A stretch of 15,268 bases of DNA from Verrucomicrobiaceae bacterium UBA2429 (GTDB taxonomy: Bacteria; Verrucomicrobiota; Verrucomicrobiia; Verrucomicrobiales; Verrucomicrobiaceae), in NCBI GenBank assembly GCA_002343505.1, contig DDQZ01000027.1, forward strand, positions 1 through 15,268, in the 5' to 3' direction. Shown here piece by piece: positions 6,835 to 15,186 of this stretch. How positions within the stretch are numbered: position 1 is the stretch's first letter; each line of letters starts with the position of its first letter. A model generated the notes under the pieces. It ran no database searches. It worked only from the letters and a program-made list of their open reading frames with translations, and was not told the DNA's origin. Made by a program: the position numbers and the translations under genes.

Positions 6835-8007
6835 ATGCTCCCCGTCACCGAACAACTCGAAATCCTCAAGCGCGGCACCGTCACCATCCACAGTGAGAAG
6901 GAGCTGGCGGAAAAGCTCGCGCGCGGCAAGCCCCTGCGTGTGAAGCTCGGCGTGGACCCCACCTCGCCGGACATCCATCTCGGCCATGCCGTGGCTTTGC
7001 GGAAGCTGCGCCAGTTCCAGGAGTTGGGGCACCAGATCGTGCTCATCATCGGCGACTTCACCGCCATGATCGGCGACCCCAGCGGCCGCAGCACCACGCG
7101 TCCGCCGCTGACTTACGAGGACGTGGTCGCCAATGCGAAGACCTACACCGACCAGGCCTTCCTCGTGCTCGACAAGGAAAAGACCGAGGTTGTTTTCAAC
7201 GGCCAGTGGTTCAAAGAGATGCCCTTCATGGAGGTCATCAAGCTCAACGCCCGCGTCACCCTCCAGCAGATGCTCCAGCGGGAGGATTTCAAAAACCGCG
7301 TCGCCAACGGCACCGAGGTTCGCCTGCATGAAATCCAGTATCCCATTATGCAGGGCTGGGACAGCGTGGTGGTGCGCGCGGATGTCGAGATCGGCGGCAG
7401 CGACCAGCTTTTCAACATTCTGGTGGGCCGCGACCTGCAAAAGGAGGAGGGCCAGGAGCCGCAGGTGTGCATGACCCTGCCGCTGCTGGAGGGGCTGGAC
7501 GGCGTGAAGAAAATGTCCAAGAGCCTCGGCAACTATGTCGGCCTCACCGACGCGCCCAAGGACATGTTCGGCAAGCTCATGAGCATCCCGGACGAGTTGA
7601 TGGCGAAGTATTACCTGCTCGTCCTCGGCGAGACGATGGACGCCGCCATGCACCCCATGGAGGCGAAAAAGCAGCTCGCCGACAAATGCGTGGCCGTCTA
7701 TCACGGCGGGGAAGCCGCCCGCGAGTGCCGCGAGGACTGGGACATCCGCTTCAGCAAGCGCGACCTCTCCTCCGCCGAGCTGCCGTCTTTCACTCCCGGT
7801 GAGCGGCGGGATGTGCTCGGCGTGGTCCAGCACGCTTTCCAGAGTGTCTTTGGCCAGGCCGTTTCCGGGGGGGATGTGCGCCGCCTCATCCAGGGTGGCA
7901 GCATCCAGCTCAACGGCGACAAGCTCACCGACCCCAAGGCCGAGCCGGCCTGGGAAAGCGGCGCGGTCCTCAAGCTGGACAAAAAACGCAGCGTGCGGCT
8001 GGCCTGA
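6835..8007 (+). CDS. tyrS: Tyrosyl-tRNA synthetase
   Basis: This class I synthetase attaches tyrosine to tRNA-Tyr. From the ATG at 6835 the protein has 390 residues. The HIGH motif appears as HLGH (48-51) after GVDPTSPDI. The tyrosine-binding region includes GGSDQLFNILVGRDLQ (187-202). The KMSKS loop is exact, KKMSKS (225-230). An S4 RNA-binding domain ends the protein (about 340-390, with VRRLIQGGSIQLNG). The frame is open upstream to 6688, but that extension is hisS coding sequence and repeat read in another frame, so 6835 is the sensible start. It is co-oriented with hisS. Confidence 0.97.
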   Translation: MLPVTEQLEILKRGTVTIHSEKELAEKLARGKPLRVKLGVDPTSPDIHLGHAVALRKLRQFQELGHQIVLIIGDFTAMIGDPSGRSTTRPPLTYEDVVANAKTYTDQAFLVLDKEKTEVVFNGQWFKEMPFMEVIKLNARVTLQQMLQREDFKNRVANGTEVRLHEIQYPIMQGWDSVVVRADVEIGGSDQLFNILVGRDLQKEEGQEPQVCMTLPLLEGLDGVKKMSKSLGNYVGLTDAPKDMFGKLMSIPDELMAKYYLLVLGETMDAAMHPMEAKKQLADKCVAVYHGGEAARECREDWDIRFSKRDLSSAELPSFTPGERRDVLGVVQHAFQSVFGQAVSGGDVRRLIQGGSIQLNGDKLTDPKAEPAWESGAVLKLDKKRSVRLA

Positions 8008-8037
8008 GCTCATGTGGTGGAGTGAGGGCGCGAATGC

Positions 8038-8062
8038 GAGCCGGTGATCCCCGCACCGACTC
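8038..8062. terminator. Possible bidirectional hairpin between tyrS and the MerR gene
   Basis: GAGCCGGTG (8038-8046) can pair with CACCGACTC (8054-8062) across a 7-base loop, giving a 9-position stem with one mismatch. It lies between two convergent genes, 31 bp after the tyrS stop and reaching the last bases of the MerR-type gene. No T-run follows on either strand, so it is at best a weak intrinsic terminator. Confidence 0.3.
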
Positions 8063-8993
8063 AACGCGACAGACTCGCCGTGCGCACCAGCAGTTGATCC
8101 AGGGTGGGCAGGTCGTGAGCCCAGAGGATGCCGGGGTCTTGAATCTGCCGTGAGTAGGATTCGGCGGCGCGTCCGCCGACGATGAGAGCGATGCTCTCCG
8201 GCAGCAGGCCGCGAATTTTGCGCAGCTTCTCCTGAATCACCGGACAGTGCATGGGATAGACAACGCTCAGAGCCACGGCCCGCGCGCAGCGGTTGCGCGC
8301 GCAGGCGGCGATCTCCTCTGTGGGCAGGTTGGGGCCGAGGTAGGTCACGCGCCAGCCGAGGTCGCGCGCGGATACGGCAGCCAGCAGGGCGCCCAGCTCA
8401 TGCACCTCCCCCGCGGGCGTTGCGACGACGATCTCCGGCGCTGAGGCGGCCACCTGGCTGCCGGGCACGGGTGTCATCAAAAACTCCCGCACCACGGCGG
8501 TGGCGATGTGCTCGTGGCCCGGTCTCAAGCTGCCCAACTGCCAGGCGTCTCCTATCTCATGAATGAGCGGGCAGATGATTTGGTGCACGCAGCAGCGCTG
8601 GCCGAACTGGATGCGCGCGCGCTGCAGCAGGCGGTGCAGGCGCTCGCTGTCATAGGCGCGCGCGGCATCCAGACAGGCGCGCACATATTCCGCCGGCGAC
8701 TCAAGGGCAGGATCCACGGTGAAGCTGGCCGCCGCCGCCACTGGCCGGCTTCTGGATTTTTCCAACTGGCTTTCCAGCTCCGCCGTGCTGAGCCGGGCAA
8801 TGCCGCCGATGCGGTGCCCGCACTCGGTGAGCTGGCGCAGCAGCGAGAGCCGGTGGATGTCCTCGTCGCAATAAAGCCGGCGGTTCGTGCAGGTGCGCTC
8901 CGGACACAGCGCGTTGTAACGCCGCTCCCAGATGCGGATGACGTGCGGTGTGACTCCGCTGCGCAGACTGGCGACTTGGATGGTGGATGACAT
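8061..8993 (-). CDS. MerR-family regulator with cobalamin (B12)-binding domain, CarH/LitR-like
   Basis: The 310-residue protein has an N-terminal MerR helix-turn-helix (about 4-72: VASLRSGVTPHVIRIWERRY, then RRLYCDEDIHRL). A four-helix cap with the W-x9-EH signature follows (Trp151, Glu161, His162). The C-terminal Rossmann-like B12 domain covers about 185-305. It has GEVHELG, in which His198 matches the lower axial ligand of cobalamin, LSVVYP near 242-247 and VGG at 272-274. In CarH proteins, adenosylcobalamin holds the repressor tetramer on DNA until light breaks it. All the visible ligand residues are present, so B12 binding is likely; light sensing is inference. It diverges from the SpmA-SpmB gene, which may be a target. 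No operator palindrome was recognised between them. Confidence 0.88.
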   Translation of the reverse strand: MSSTIQVASLRSGVTPHVIRIWERRYNALCPERTCTNRRLYCDEDIHRLSLLRQLTECGHRIGGIARLSTAELESQLEKSRSRPVAAAASFTVDPALESPAEYVRACLDAARAYDSERLHRLLQRARIQFGQRCCVHQIICPLIHEIGDAWQLGSLRPGHEHIATAVVREFLMTPVPGSQVAASAPEIVVATPAGEVHELGALLAAVSARDLGWRVTYLGPNLPTEEIAACARNRCARAVALSVVYPMHCPVIQEKLRKIRGLLPESIALIVGGRAAESYSRQIQDPGILWAHDLPTLDQLLVRTASLSR

Positions 8994-9114
8994 GTGCGGC
9001 TGACTGTGGGCAGCGCGGCGAGGGAAGGTCTTGCCAGAGGGCGCCGCCGCGCTTTACGGTCAATTCTACGCCGTGCTTTCCGCGCCGGGCGCACTCATCT
9101 CAACACCTTTTTCC

Positions 9115-10509
9115 ATGCTCAACCACATCTGGGCCCTGCTGCTGCTCACCGGTCTTGTCGTCGCCGGATGGTTCGGACGCTTCTCCGGCGAGGCCGGCGT
9201 CACCGCCTCCGCGCTCGCCATCACCCGCACCGCCGTGATGGACATCGCCCTGCCGCTGGCCGGCATGATGATGTTCTGGCTGGGGGTGATGCGGCTGATG
9301 GAAAAGGCCGGCCTGCTGGAGCTGGCCGCGCGCGCCGTGGCTCCGATGATGCGGCGGCTTTTTCCCGACGTGCCAGCCGGGCATCCGGCCATGAGCTCCA
9401 TGATCATGAACCTGGCCGCCAACATGCTCGGCCTGGGCAACAGCGCCACACCTCTCGGCCTCAAGGCGATGACGCACCTGCAGGAGCTCAACCCGCGCAA
9501 GCAGACTGCCAGCAACGCCATGGTGACCTTTCTGGCCATGAACACGGCGGCCTTCACCCTGCTGCCCTCCAGCGTCATCAACTACCTCACCGCCGCCGGG
9601 GTCAGGGAGGCGCACCAGGTCATCGTGCCCACCATCCTTGCCACCGCCTGCACCACGCTCACCGCCATCCTCATGGCGCGCGCGCTGCAGGGGCTTCCCG
9701 TGTTCCGCGCCGCTCCCGACGAGGGTGACGCCGCCGCGGAGGCAGCGGAGGGAAGCGCCGCCGCGCCCCAGCCCGCGGGGCGCAAAACCCGCTGGCTCGT
9801 CGTGACGCTGGCCGTGCTTTTCGGCGGCGGCCTGCTGCTGGAGTTCAGCCCGCCGCAAGCGCGGGAAAGAGTGCTGGAAACCACCGGCCTGAGCCGGGTC
9901 ATGGAGCGCGCGGGACAGAAAGCCGCCGCCCGCCAGGCGCCAGCGCCGGTGGAAAAGGCGGAGGAGCCGCCCGCGTGGCGGCGGCTGATGAACGCCGGGT
10001 CCGGCGCGGCCATTCCGCTGCTGCTGGTGGTGACGCTCGGCGTGGCGCTCACACGCGGCGTGAAGGTTTACGAGGAGTTCGTCGAGGGCGCCAAGGAGGG
10101 CTTCGCGATGGCGACGCGCATCATGCCCTTTCTGGTGGCGATGCTTGTGGCGCTGGCCGTTTTCCGCAGCTCGGGCGCCCTGCTGATTCTGGAGATGATC
10201 CTGGCGCCGGTCCTCGCATTCGCCGGCTTCCCCATGGATCTGCTGCCCCTCGCACTGATGCGGCCGCTGAGCGGCAGCGGATCGGTCGGCGTGCTCAATG
10301 AAATCCTCACCCTCCCTGAGGCGGGCGAGACCCTCAAGTTCACCGCCGCCATCATGTTCGGCTCCACGGAAACCACCTTCTATGTGCTCGCCGTGTATTT
10401 CGGCTCCGTCGGCATCCGCAAAATCCGCCACGCCATCCTCGCCGGCCTCGCCGCCGATGCCGTCGGCATCATCATGTCCGTGGTCATCGGCAGGCTGATG
10501 TTTGGATGA
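9115..10509 (+). CDS. Fused SpmA-SpmB / nucleoside-recognition (Gate) domain membrane protein
   Basis: The 464-residue inner-membrane protein fuses two Gate domains. The N-terminal half (1-200) is SpmA-like, with NLAANMLGLGNSATPLGLKA (99-118). The C-terminal half (about 295-464) is SpmB-like, with RPLSGSGS (383-390) and GSTETTFYVLAVYFG (416-430). A helix and a charged Ala/Pro-rich linker (about 200-290) join them. In Bacillus, SpmA and SpmB are separate and affect dehydration of the spore core. Non-sporing bacteria also carry fused forms, of unknown transport role. I chose ATG 9115, which begins directly with the first hydrophobic helix (MLNHIWALLLL). A TTG at 9031 in the same frame would add 28 residues without support. 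It diverges from the B12-binding MerR regulator and converges on the prolyl oligopeptidase gene. Confidence 0.88.
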   Translation: MLNHIWALLLLTGLVVAGWFGRFSGEAGVTASALAITRTAVMDIALPLAGMMMFWLGVMRLMEKAGLLELAARAVAPMMRRLFPDVPAGHPAMSSMIMNLAANMLGLGNSATPLGLKAMTHLQELNPRKQTASNAMVTFLAMNTAAFTLLPSSVINYLTAAGVREAHQVIVPTILATACTTLTAILMARALQGLPVFRAAPDEGDAAAEAAEGSAAAPQPAGRKTRWLVVTLAVLFGGGLLLEFSPPQARERVLETTGLSRVMERAGQKAAARQAPAPVEKAEEPPAWRRLMNAGSGAAIPLLLVVTLGVALTRGVKVYEEFVEGAKEGFAMATRIMPFLVAMLVALAVFRSSGALLILEMILAPVLAFAGFPMDLLPLALMRPLSGSGSVGVLNEILTLPEAGETLKFTAAIMFGSTETTFYVLAVYFGSVGIRKIRHAILAGLAADAVGIIMSVVIGRLMFG

Positions 10510-10546
10510 GCCGGCAGCAGCGCCGGGGAAGGCTGGAGGCGGGGAG

Positions 10547-12652
10547 TCACTTCATGCCCAGCACGCGCAGGAGGAAGGCGTATGTGTCGGCGGTCTCCTC
10601 GATGACTTTTTTCAGCGCCGTGCCCGCGCCGTGGCCGGCGCTCGTCTCAATGCGGATGAGCACGGGCGGGCCGTCTTTGGCCTGGCACTCCTGGAGGCGC
10701 GCGGCGAATTTGAAGCTGTGCGCGGGCACCACGCGGTCGTCGTGGTCCGCCGTCTTCACGAGTGTGGCCGGGTAGCGTGTGCCGGGCTTGAGATTGTGCA
10801 GCGGTGAGTAGGCGCGCAGGGCTTTGAACTCGGCCTCGTTCTCGCTGCTGCCGTAGTCGCTTTTCCATGCCCAGCCGATGGTGAAGAGGTGAAAGCGGAG
10901 CATGTCCATGACCCCCACCGAGGGCAGGGCGGCTCCGAACAGCTCCGGGCGCTGCGTCATGCACGCGCCGACGAGAAGGCCGCCGTTGCTGCCGCCCTGG
11001 ATGGCGAGCTTTGCGGGCGAGGTGAACTTTTCCTTTTGCAGCCATTCGGCGCAGGCGATGAAGTCGTCGAAGACGTTCTGCTTGCGCAGCCTGGTGCCGG
11101 ACTGGTGCCACTCCGCGCCGTATTCGCCGCCGCCGCGCAGATTTGCCTGCGCGTAAATGCCGCCCATCTCCAGCCAGACCACGCGGCTGACGGAGAAGGC
11201 GGGTGTGAGGCTGATGTTGAAGCCGCCGTAGCCGTAGAGCAGGCAGGGGTTTTGGCCGTCGAGCTTGACGCCCTTTTTGTGGACGATGAACATCGGCACG
11301 CGCGTTCCGTCCTTGCTGGCGGCAAAGATCTGCCTCGTCTCATAAAGGGCGGGATCGAAGTCCACCCTGGGGCGCCGGTGCAGGAAGCTGCGGCCGGTTT
11401 CGACATCATAGCGGTAGATGGCGCCGGGTTCGGTGAAGCTGGTGAAGGCGTAAAAGATCTGCTTTTGATCCATGCGCCCGCCGAACCCGCCCACAGTGCC
11501 GATGCCGGGCAGTTCGATGGAGCGGATGAGCGCGCCGTCCAGGTCGTGCGCGCGCATTTCGGAGCGGGCGTCTTTGAGGTATTCGCAGAGGAGCTGGCCG
11601 CCGACGATGGACGCGCCCTCCAGCTTGTCCTCCTGCTGCGGGACGATCTCGCGCCAGTGGACGCGCTGCGGGCGGGAGGTGTCAATGGCGATGACGCGGT
11701 AACGAGGCGCGTCGAGATCGGTGCGGAAGTAGAAAAGCGCGCCGGCGTTGTCGAGAAAACTGTAGTCGGCGTCGAAGTCGGCGAGCAGCTCGACGACAGG
11801 CGCGTCCTTGTCCTTCAAGCTCCGGTAGAAGACGCGGTTTTTCGGGTCGGTGCCGTGCGTGACGGTGAGAATGAGGTAGGCGCCGTCATCGGTGACGCGG
11901 GCGTGCAGGCCCCAGTCAGGCTGGTCGGGCCGCTCATAGACAAGGAGATCGGCGGATTGCGGCGTGCCGAGTTTGTGGAAATAGACCTTCTGGTTTTTGT
12001 TCGCCTCGGTGAGCGCGGCGCCTTCTTTTGGCCGCGGATAGCGGCTGTAGTAAAAGCCGGAGCCGTCGCGCGCCCAGGACGCGCCGCTGAATTTGATCCA
12101 CTCGAGCACATCAGGCCCGTCCCTGCCGGTGGCGATGTCTTTGACGCGGAACTCCTGCCAGTCGCTGCCGGCTTTTGACAGGCCGTAAACGAGGAAGCGC
12201 GCGTCACGGCTGGGCGCGGTGACGGTGAGGGAGGTGGTGCCGTCCTCGGAGAGCGTGTTGGGGTCGAGCAGCACTCTTGGTTCGGCGTCCGGGGAGTCGG
12301 CGGTGAGCAGCACGCCCTGGTTTTGCAGGCCGGAGTTGCGCGTGAGGAACCACCTGCCGCCCTCCTCCCAGGGCACGCCGAACCGCTCGTAATTCCAGAG
12401 CTTCTCCAGCCGCGCGCGGATGTCCCCGCGCCGGGGGATGGACTTCAGGAAATCAAAGGTGACGGCGTTTTGCGCCTTCACCCAGGCCTTGGTCTCCTCG
12501 CTGTTGTCATCCTCCAGCCAGCGGTAGGGATCGGGGATTTTGACGCCATGGTATTGATCCGTGACATCCTGCCGGAGGGTCCCGGGGTAGGCGATGGTCT
12601 GGGCGTGTGAGCTGAGAGCGGACATGAGGCAGAGAATGAGCAGGGCGCGCAT
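10547..12652 (-). CDS. Prolyl oligopeptidase (serine peptidase family S9A), secreted
   Basis: The 701-residue protein hydrolyses short peptides after proline. A signal peptide is visible (MRALLILCLMSALSSHA, likely cut after residue 17), so it should act in the periplasm or outside. The mature N-terminus opens with YPGTLRQDVTDQYHGVKIPDPYRWLED, the S9A start. A beta-propeller covers about 70-420 and the alpha/beta-hydrolase domain about 430-701. The catalytic triad is intact: Ser555 in GGSNGG, Asp within ADHDDRV (635-641) and His674 in AGHGAG. Length is typical. The gene is divergent from the bactofilin cluster across a 137-bp gap. A short GC-rich hairpin at 10511-10526 lies between it and the convergent SpmA-SpmB gene. 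Confidence 0.95.
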   Translation of the reverse strand: MRALLILCLMSALSSHAQTIAYPGTLRQDVTDQYHGVKIPDPYRWLEDDNSEETKAWVKAQNAVTFDFLKSIPRRGDIRARLEKLWNYERFGVPWEEGGRWFLTRNSGLQNQGVLLTADSPDAEPRVLLDPNTLSEDGTTSLTVTAPSRDARFLVYGLSKAGSDWQEFRVKDIATGRDGPDVLEWIKFSGASWARDGSGFYYSRYPRPKEGAALTEANKNQKVYFHKLGTPQSADLLVYERPDQPDWGLHARVTDDGAYLILTVTHGTDPKNRVFYRSLKDKDAPVVELLADFDADYSFLDNAGALFYFRTDLDAPRYRVIAIDTSRPQRVHWREIVPQQEDKLEGASIVGGQLLCEYLKDARSEMRAHDLDGALIRSIELPGIGTVGGFGGRMDQKQIFYAFTSFTEPGAIYRYDVETGRSFLHRRPRVDFDPALYETRQIFAASKDGTRVPMFIVHKKGVKLDGQNPCLLYGYGGFNISLTPAFSVSRVVWLEMGGIYAQANLRGGGEYGAEWHQSGTRLRKQNVFDDFIACAEWLQKEKFTSPAKLAIQGGSNGGLLVGACMTQRPELFGAALPSVGVMDMLRFHLFTIGWAWKSDYGSSENEAEFKALRAYSPLHNLKPGTRYPATLVKTADHDDRVVPAHSFKFAARLQECQAKDGPPVLIRIETSAGHGAGTALKKVIEETADTYAFLLRVLGMK

Positions 12653-12751
12653 GGCCGCGCATCATGCAGGGCGCGGAGGCGGGCGCAACATGCCGCCGCG
12701 GCGCGAAGCAAAGACGGCGGGGCCGCGGCGGAAAAATAATCCAGAGCAGAA

Positions 12752-12781
12752 TTGACACTCTCGCGGCGCGGCGGCTATAGT
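12752..12781 (+). promoter_or_regulatory. Sigma-70-type promoter for the bactofilin cluster
   Basis: A perfect -35 hexamer TTGACA (12752-12757) is followed after 18 bp by TATAGT (12776-12781), a good -10 box. The expected transcription start, near 12788-12790, coincides with the ATG at 12790. The transcript would then be leaderless, or translation would begin at a downstream ATG such as 12940. Confidence 0.7.
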
Positions 12782-12789
12782 TTAACTCT

Positions 12790-13311
12790 ATGTTAAGGCA
12801 AATCATCGGACAACCCACTGAAGGAGCCAAGGAACCCGCGCGCACGCCTGCGGCACCAGCCGCCGAGCGCGCTCCGATCCTCTCCTCTCCCTCCGCCCCC
12901 GCGTCACAACCCCACCGCTCTGTCTCCTCATCCCCCAATATGACCTCCAGCAAAAACATCCTCGCCAACGACGTCGAGATCAAAGGCTCGATCAAATTCT
13001 CCCACGACCTCATCATTGACGGCAAGATCGAGGGCGAAGTCCACTCCGACGGCAGCCTCACTGTCGGCGAGAACGCGCTCATCAAAGGGGAGATCAAAAC
13101 CCGCTCCGTCATCCTCTTCGGCAAGGTCGAGGGGAACATCTCCGTCTCCGAGCGCTGCGAACTCAAGAGCAATGCCATCCTTGTCGGCGACATCGAGGCA
13201 GGCACGCTCTCCATTGAGGAAGGGGCCACTTTCATGGGCGCTTCCAAAGTCGGACGCAAGCCCGAGCCAAAGCCGGCTCCCGCAGGCGTGAACCGCCCCC
13301 CGCAACCCTGA
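12790..13311 (+). CDS. Bactofilin family cytoskeletal protein
   Basis: Bactofilins polymerise without nucleotide into filaments that position cell-wall or appendage machinery. The 173-residue frame has a disordered Ala/Pro/Ser-rich N-terminus (about 8-50), then the compact beta-helical bactofilin domain (about 54-160). This shows the periodic Gly/hydrophobic pattern IKGSIKFSHDLIIDGKIEGEV, GENALIKGEI, GKVEGNISV and LVGDIEAGTLSIEEGATF. A short Pro/Lys-rich tail ends it. The start is uncertain. ATG 12790 sits almost at the predicted transcription start, whereas ATG 12940 would give a 123-residue protein beginning MTSSKNILANDV, just before the domain. The next bactofilin begins 16 bp downstream, so the two form an operon. 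Confidence 0.9.
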   Translation: MLRQIIGQPTEGAKEPARTPAAPAAERAPILSSPSAPASQPHRSVSSSPNMTSSKNILANDVEIKGSIKFSHDLIIDGKIEGEVHSDGSLTVGENALIKGEIKTRSVILFGKVEGNISVSERCELKSNAILVGDIEAGTLSIEEGATFMGASKVGRKPEPKPAPAGVNRPPQP

Positions 13312-13327
13312 TTGAGCACCAAGCCCT

Positions 13328-14482
13328 GTGTTCACGGGTCTTTTCGGCAGGAAAAGCGACCGCCCCCCTCCACCCAAGAATCAAATCGAGGTGGAGTGCC
13401 CGGCGTGCGGCGCTTATCAATACGAGCCGAAAATGGTGGTCTCCACCTTCTGCCGCAAGTGCGGCGTCCATCTCACTGTCACCAAACGCGGTGTGACCGC
13501 CTCCAACGCCACCCGCTCCGGAGTGGGAATGCCCGACCCCTGGGCGAAGGAGGCTGCTCACGCTCCGAAACCGCCGGAAAAACCCGCTTCATCACCCGCC
13601 ACTGAGGCCGCCCTCGTCATGGACGAGACCGCCGGCGAGTTGCGCCAGCCCGTCAGCGAGGACGAGGCCGCCGAGGGCGGTTTCGGCGTGTTCTTGAAAC
13701 AGCAGCTTGCCGGAGCGCAGCCCGCGACCACCGGGCACAACGGCAGCCATGCTCCCGCGCAGGACGAACCCGCCGCGGAAGCTGAGCTGGTCCCCGCCGA
13801 TGAAGCTGAAGAGGGAAGCGGCGCGGACGGCGCTGCGGTCAAACGCCCGCAGTCAAACTCCCCTCCGCCCACTCCCGCTCCGCCCCCGATGAACGAGGGC
13901 ACTCTGCAAAAAATGCGGGACGCGGGAATCTACCGGAACCATTATTTCAAGGACGCGCACTGCTTTGAATGTGGCCACAAGTTCAAGGTCAACCGCTCCC
14001 TGCGCGCCGTCACCTGCGCCAACTGCGGCGTCGCGATCCCCATGGAGGATGTGGAGATCAACATGCTCACCGACCGCCCGATCAAGACCCGCGGCGATGT
14101 CATCATCCGCAAGCGCGGCCATGTCCGCGCGGAATACATCCAGTGCCGCGAGCTGCGCTGCTTCGGCACTTTTGAATCCAACGTCCAGGCCGAGGGCGAT
14201 GTCGTGTTCCGCGCCAATGGCAGGATCACCGGCAGGATCGAATGCCGCCGGCTCATCATCGAAAAAGGCTCGGATGTCTCCCTGCTCAACGAAGCCCGCG
14301 CAGCGGAGATCGAGGTTCATGCCAAGGTCGCCGGCAGCCTGGTCTCGACAGGCCGCCTGGTCATCGGCGCCAACGGCTCTGTGGATGGCGATGTCACCGC
14401 GCGCTCCGTCTCTATTGAGCCGGGCGGCGAATTGAACGGCGCCATGAACATTCTCAGCGGCGTCATCAAAAACGCGGACTGA
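13328..14482 (+). CDS. Bactofilin-like protein with two zinc-ribbon motifs
   Basis: The 384-residue protein starts at a GTG (13328), 16 bp after the small bactofilin. A zinc ribbon near the N-terminus has Cys24, Cys27, Cys42 and Cys45 (CPAC, CRKC). A long acidic and proline-rich linker (about 55-190) follows. A second zinc ribbon has Cys212, Cys215, Cys230 and Cys233 (CFECGHKF, CANCG). The C-terminal bactofilin beta-helix covers about 250-380, with IKTRGDVIIRKRGHVRA, VVFRANGRITGRIECRR, VAGSLVSTGRLVIGANG and SVDGDVTARSVSIEPGG. Zinc ribbons could bind a protein or nucleic acid partner; that role is inference. Co-polymerisation with the upstream bactofilin is plausible from the operon layout. 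Confidence 0.85.
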   Translation: MFTGLFGRKSDRPPPPKNQIEVECPACGAYQYEPKMVVSTFCRKCGVHLTVTKRGVTASNATRSGVGMPDPWAKEAAHAPKPPEKPASSPATEAALVMDETAGELRQPVSEDEAAEGGFGVFLKQQLAGAQPATTGHNGSHAPAQDEPAAEAELVPADEAEEGSGADGAAVKRPQSNSPPPTPAPPPMNEGTLQKMRDAGIYRNHYFKDAHCFECGHKFKVNRSLRAVTCANCGVAIPMEDVEINMLTDRPIKTRGDVIIRKRGHVRAEYIQCRELRCFGTFESNVQAEGDVVFRANGRITGRIECRRLIIEKGSDVSLLNEARAAEIEVHAKVAGSLVSTGRLVIGANGSVDGDVTARSVSIEPGGELNGAMNILSGVIKNAD

Positions 14483-14547
14483 GTTTTGCCGCAGCGGCGT
14501 TTCCCCGCGCAATGAACGCCCGGACTGCCAGCGGTCTCCAAGCAGGA

Positions 14548-15165
14548 ATGATCCGCTTCCTCACGCTCCTGCTCCTGCTCGCATCCTGCCACGCCAGCCA
14601 GGAGGAACAGGCCGCCGCCTCCCGCGCCCGCCTGCCCGATGACGGCTCCTTTGCCAGCCGGCTGTGCCTGGCCGCGCTAGAGCGCACGCGCCATCAAGTC
14701 CGCTACGACCCCGCCTACGTTCGCATCCCTTATCCTGGCGGTGACGTGCCTGCCGACACAGGCGTTTGCACCGATGTCGTTGTCCGAAGTTATCGCGCTC
14801 TCGGCATTGATCTGCAAAAGGAGGTGCATGAGGACATGCGCCGCGCCTTTTCCGCCTACCCGAAGAACTGGGGACTCACAGCTCCCGACACCAACATAGA
14901 CCACCGCCGCGTGCCGAATCTCCAGACCTTCCTCAAGCGCCGGGGCGCGGCGCTGCCTGTCACGCAAAACGCCGCCGACTACCTGCCCGGCGACCTCGTC
15001 ACCTGCACGGTGGCCGGACGCCTGCCCCACATCGCCATCGTCGTGCCCGCGCCCGACGACGGCCCCGAACCGTGGATCGTCCACAACATCGGCCAGGGCC
15101 CGCGCCTTGAGAAACGCCTCTTCGAGTTCCCCATCACCGGTCATTTCCGCTGGCGGGGAAAGTGA
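14548..15165 (+). CDS. DUF1287 family lipoprotein
   Basis: The 205-residue form begins MIRFLTLLLLLASC, a lipoprotein signal peptide with lipobox LASC, so the mature protein should be anchored to a membrane by its cysteine. The body matches DUF1287: VRYDPAYVRIPYPGGDVP, then TGVCTDVVVRSYRALGIDL with a conserved Cys-Thr-Asp, and NIDHRRVPNLQTFLKR. Further on come DYLPGDLVTC, PHIAIVV and WIVHNIGQGP. The conserved Cys, His and Asp residues recall NlpC/P60-type hydrolase folds, but no activity is established for the family. An ATG at 14512 in the same frame would add 12 residues. I prefer 14548 because it gives a standard short n-region. It follows the zinc-ribbon bactofilin by 65 bp and may share its transcript. 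Confidence 0.85.
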   Translation: MIRFLTLLLLLASCHASQEEQAAASRARLPDDGSFASRLCLAALERTRHQVRYDPAYVRIPYPGGDVPADTGVCTDVVVRSYRALGIDLQKEVHEDMRRAFSAYPKNWGLTAPDTNIDHRRVPNLQTFLKRRGAALPVTQNAADYLPGDLVTCTVAGRLPHIAIVVPAPDDGPEPWIVHNIGQGPRLEKRLFEFPITGHFRWRGK

Positions 15166-15186
15166 GTCCAGGGTTTCATTCAGGTC

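Noticed and set aside
9031..9114. Upstream TTG start for the SpmA-SpmB protein
   Set aside because: The 28 added residues have no membrane or family similarity, whereas ATG 9115 starts directly at the first helix.
10511..10526. CCGGC/GCCGG hairpin between the SpmA-SpmB and prolyl oligopeptidase genes
   Set aside because: A 5-bp stem without a T-run is expected by chance at this base composition.
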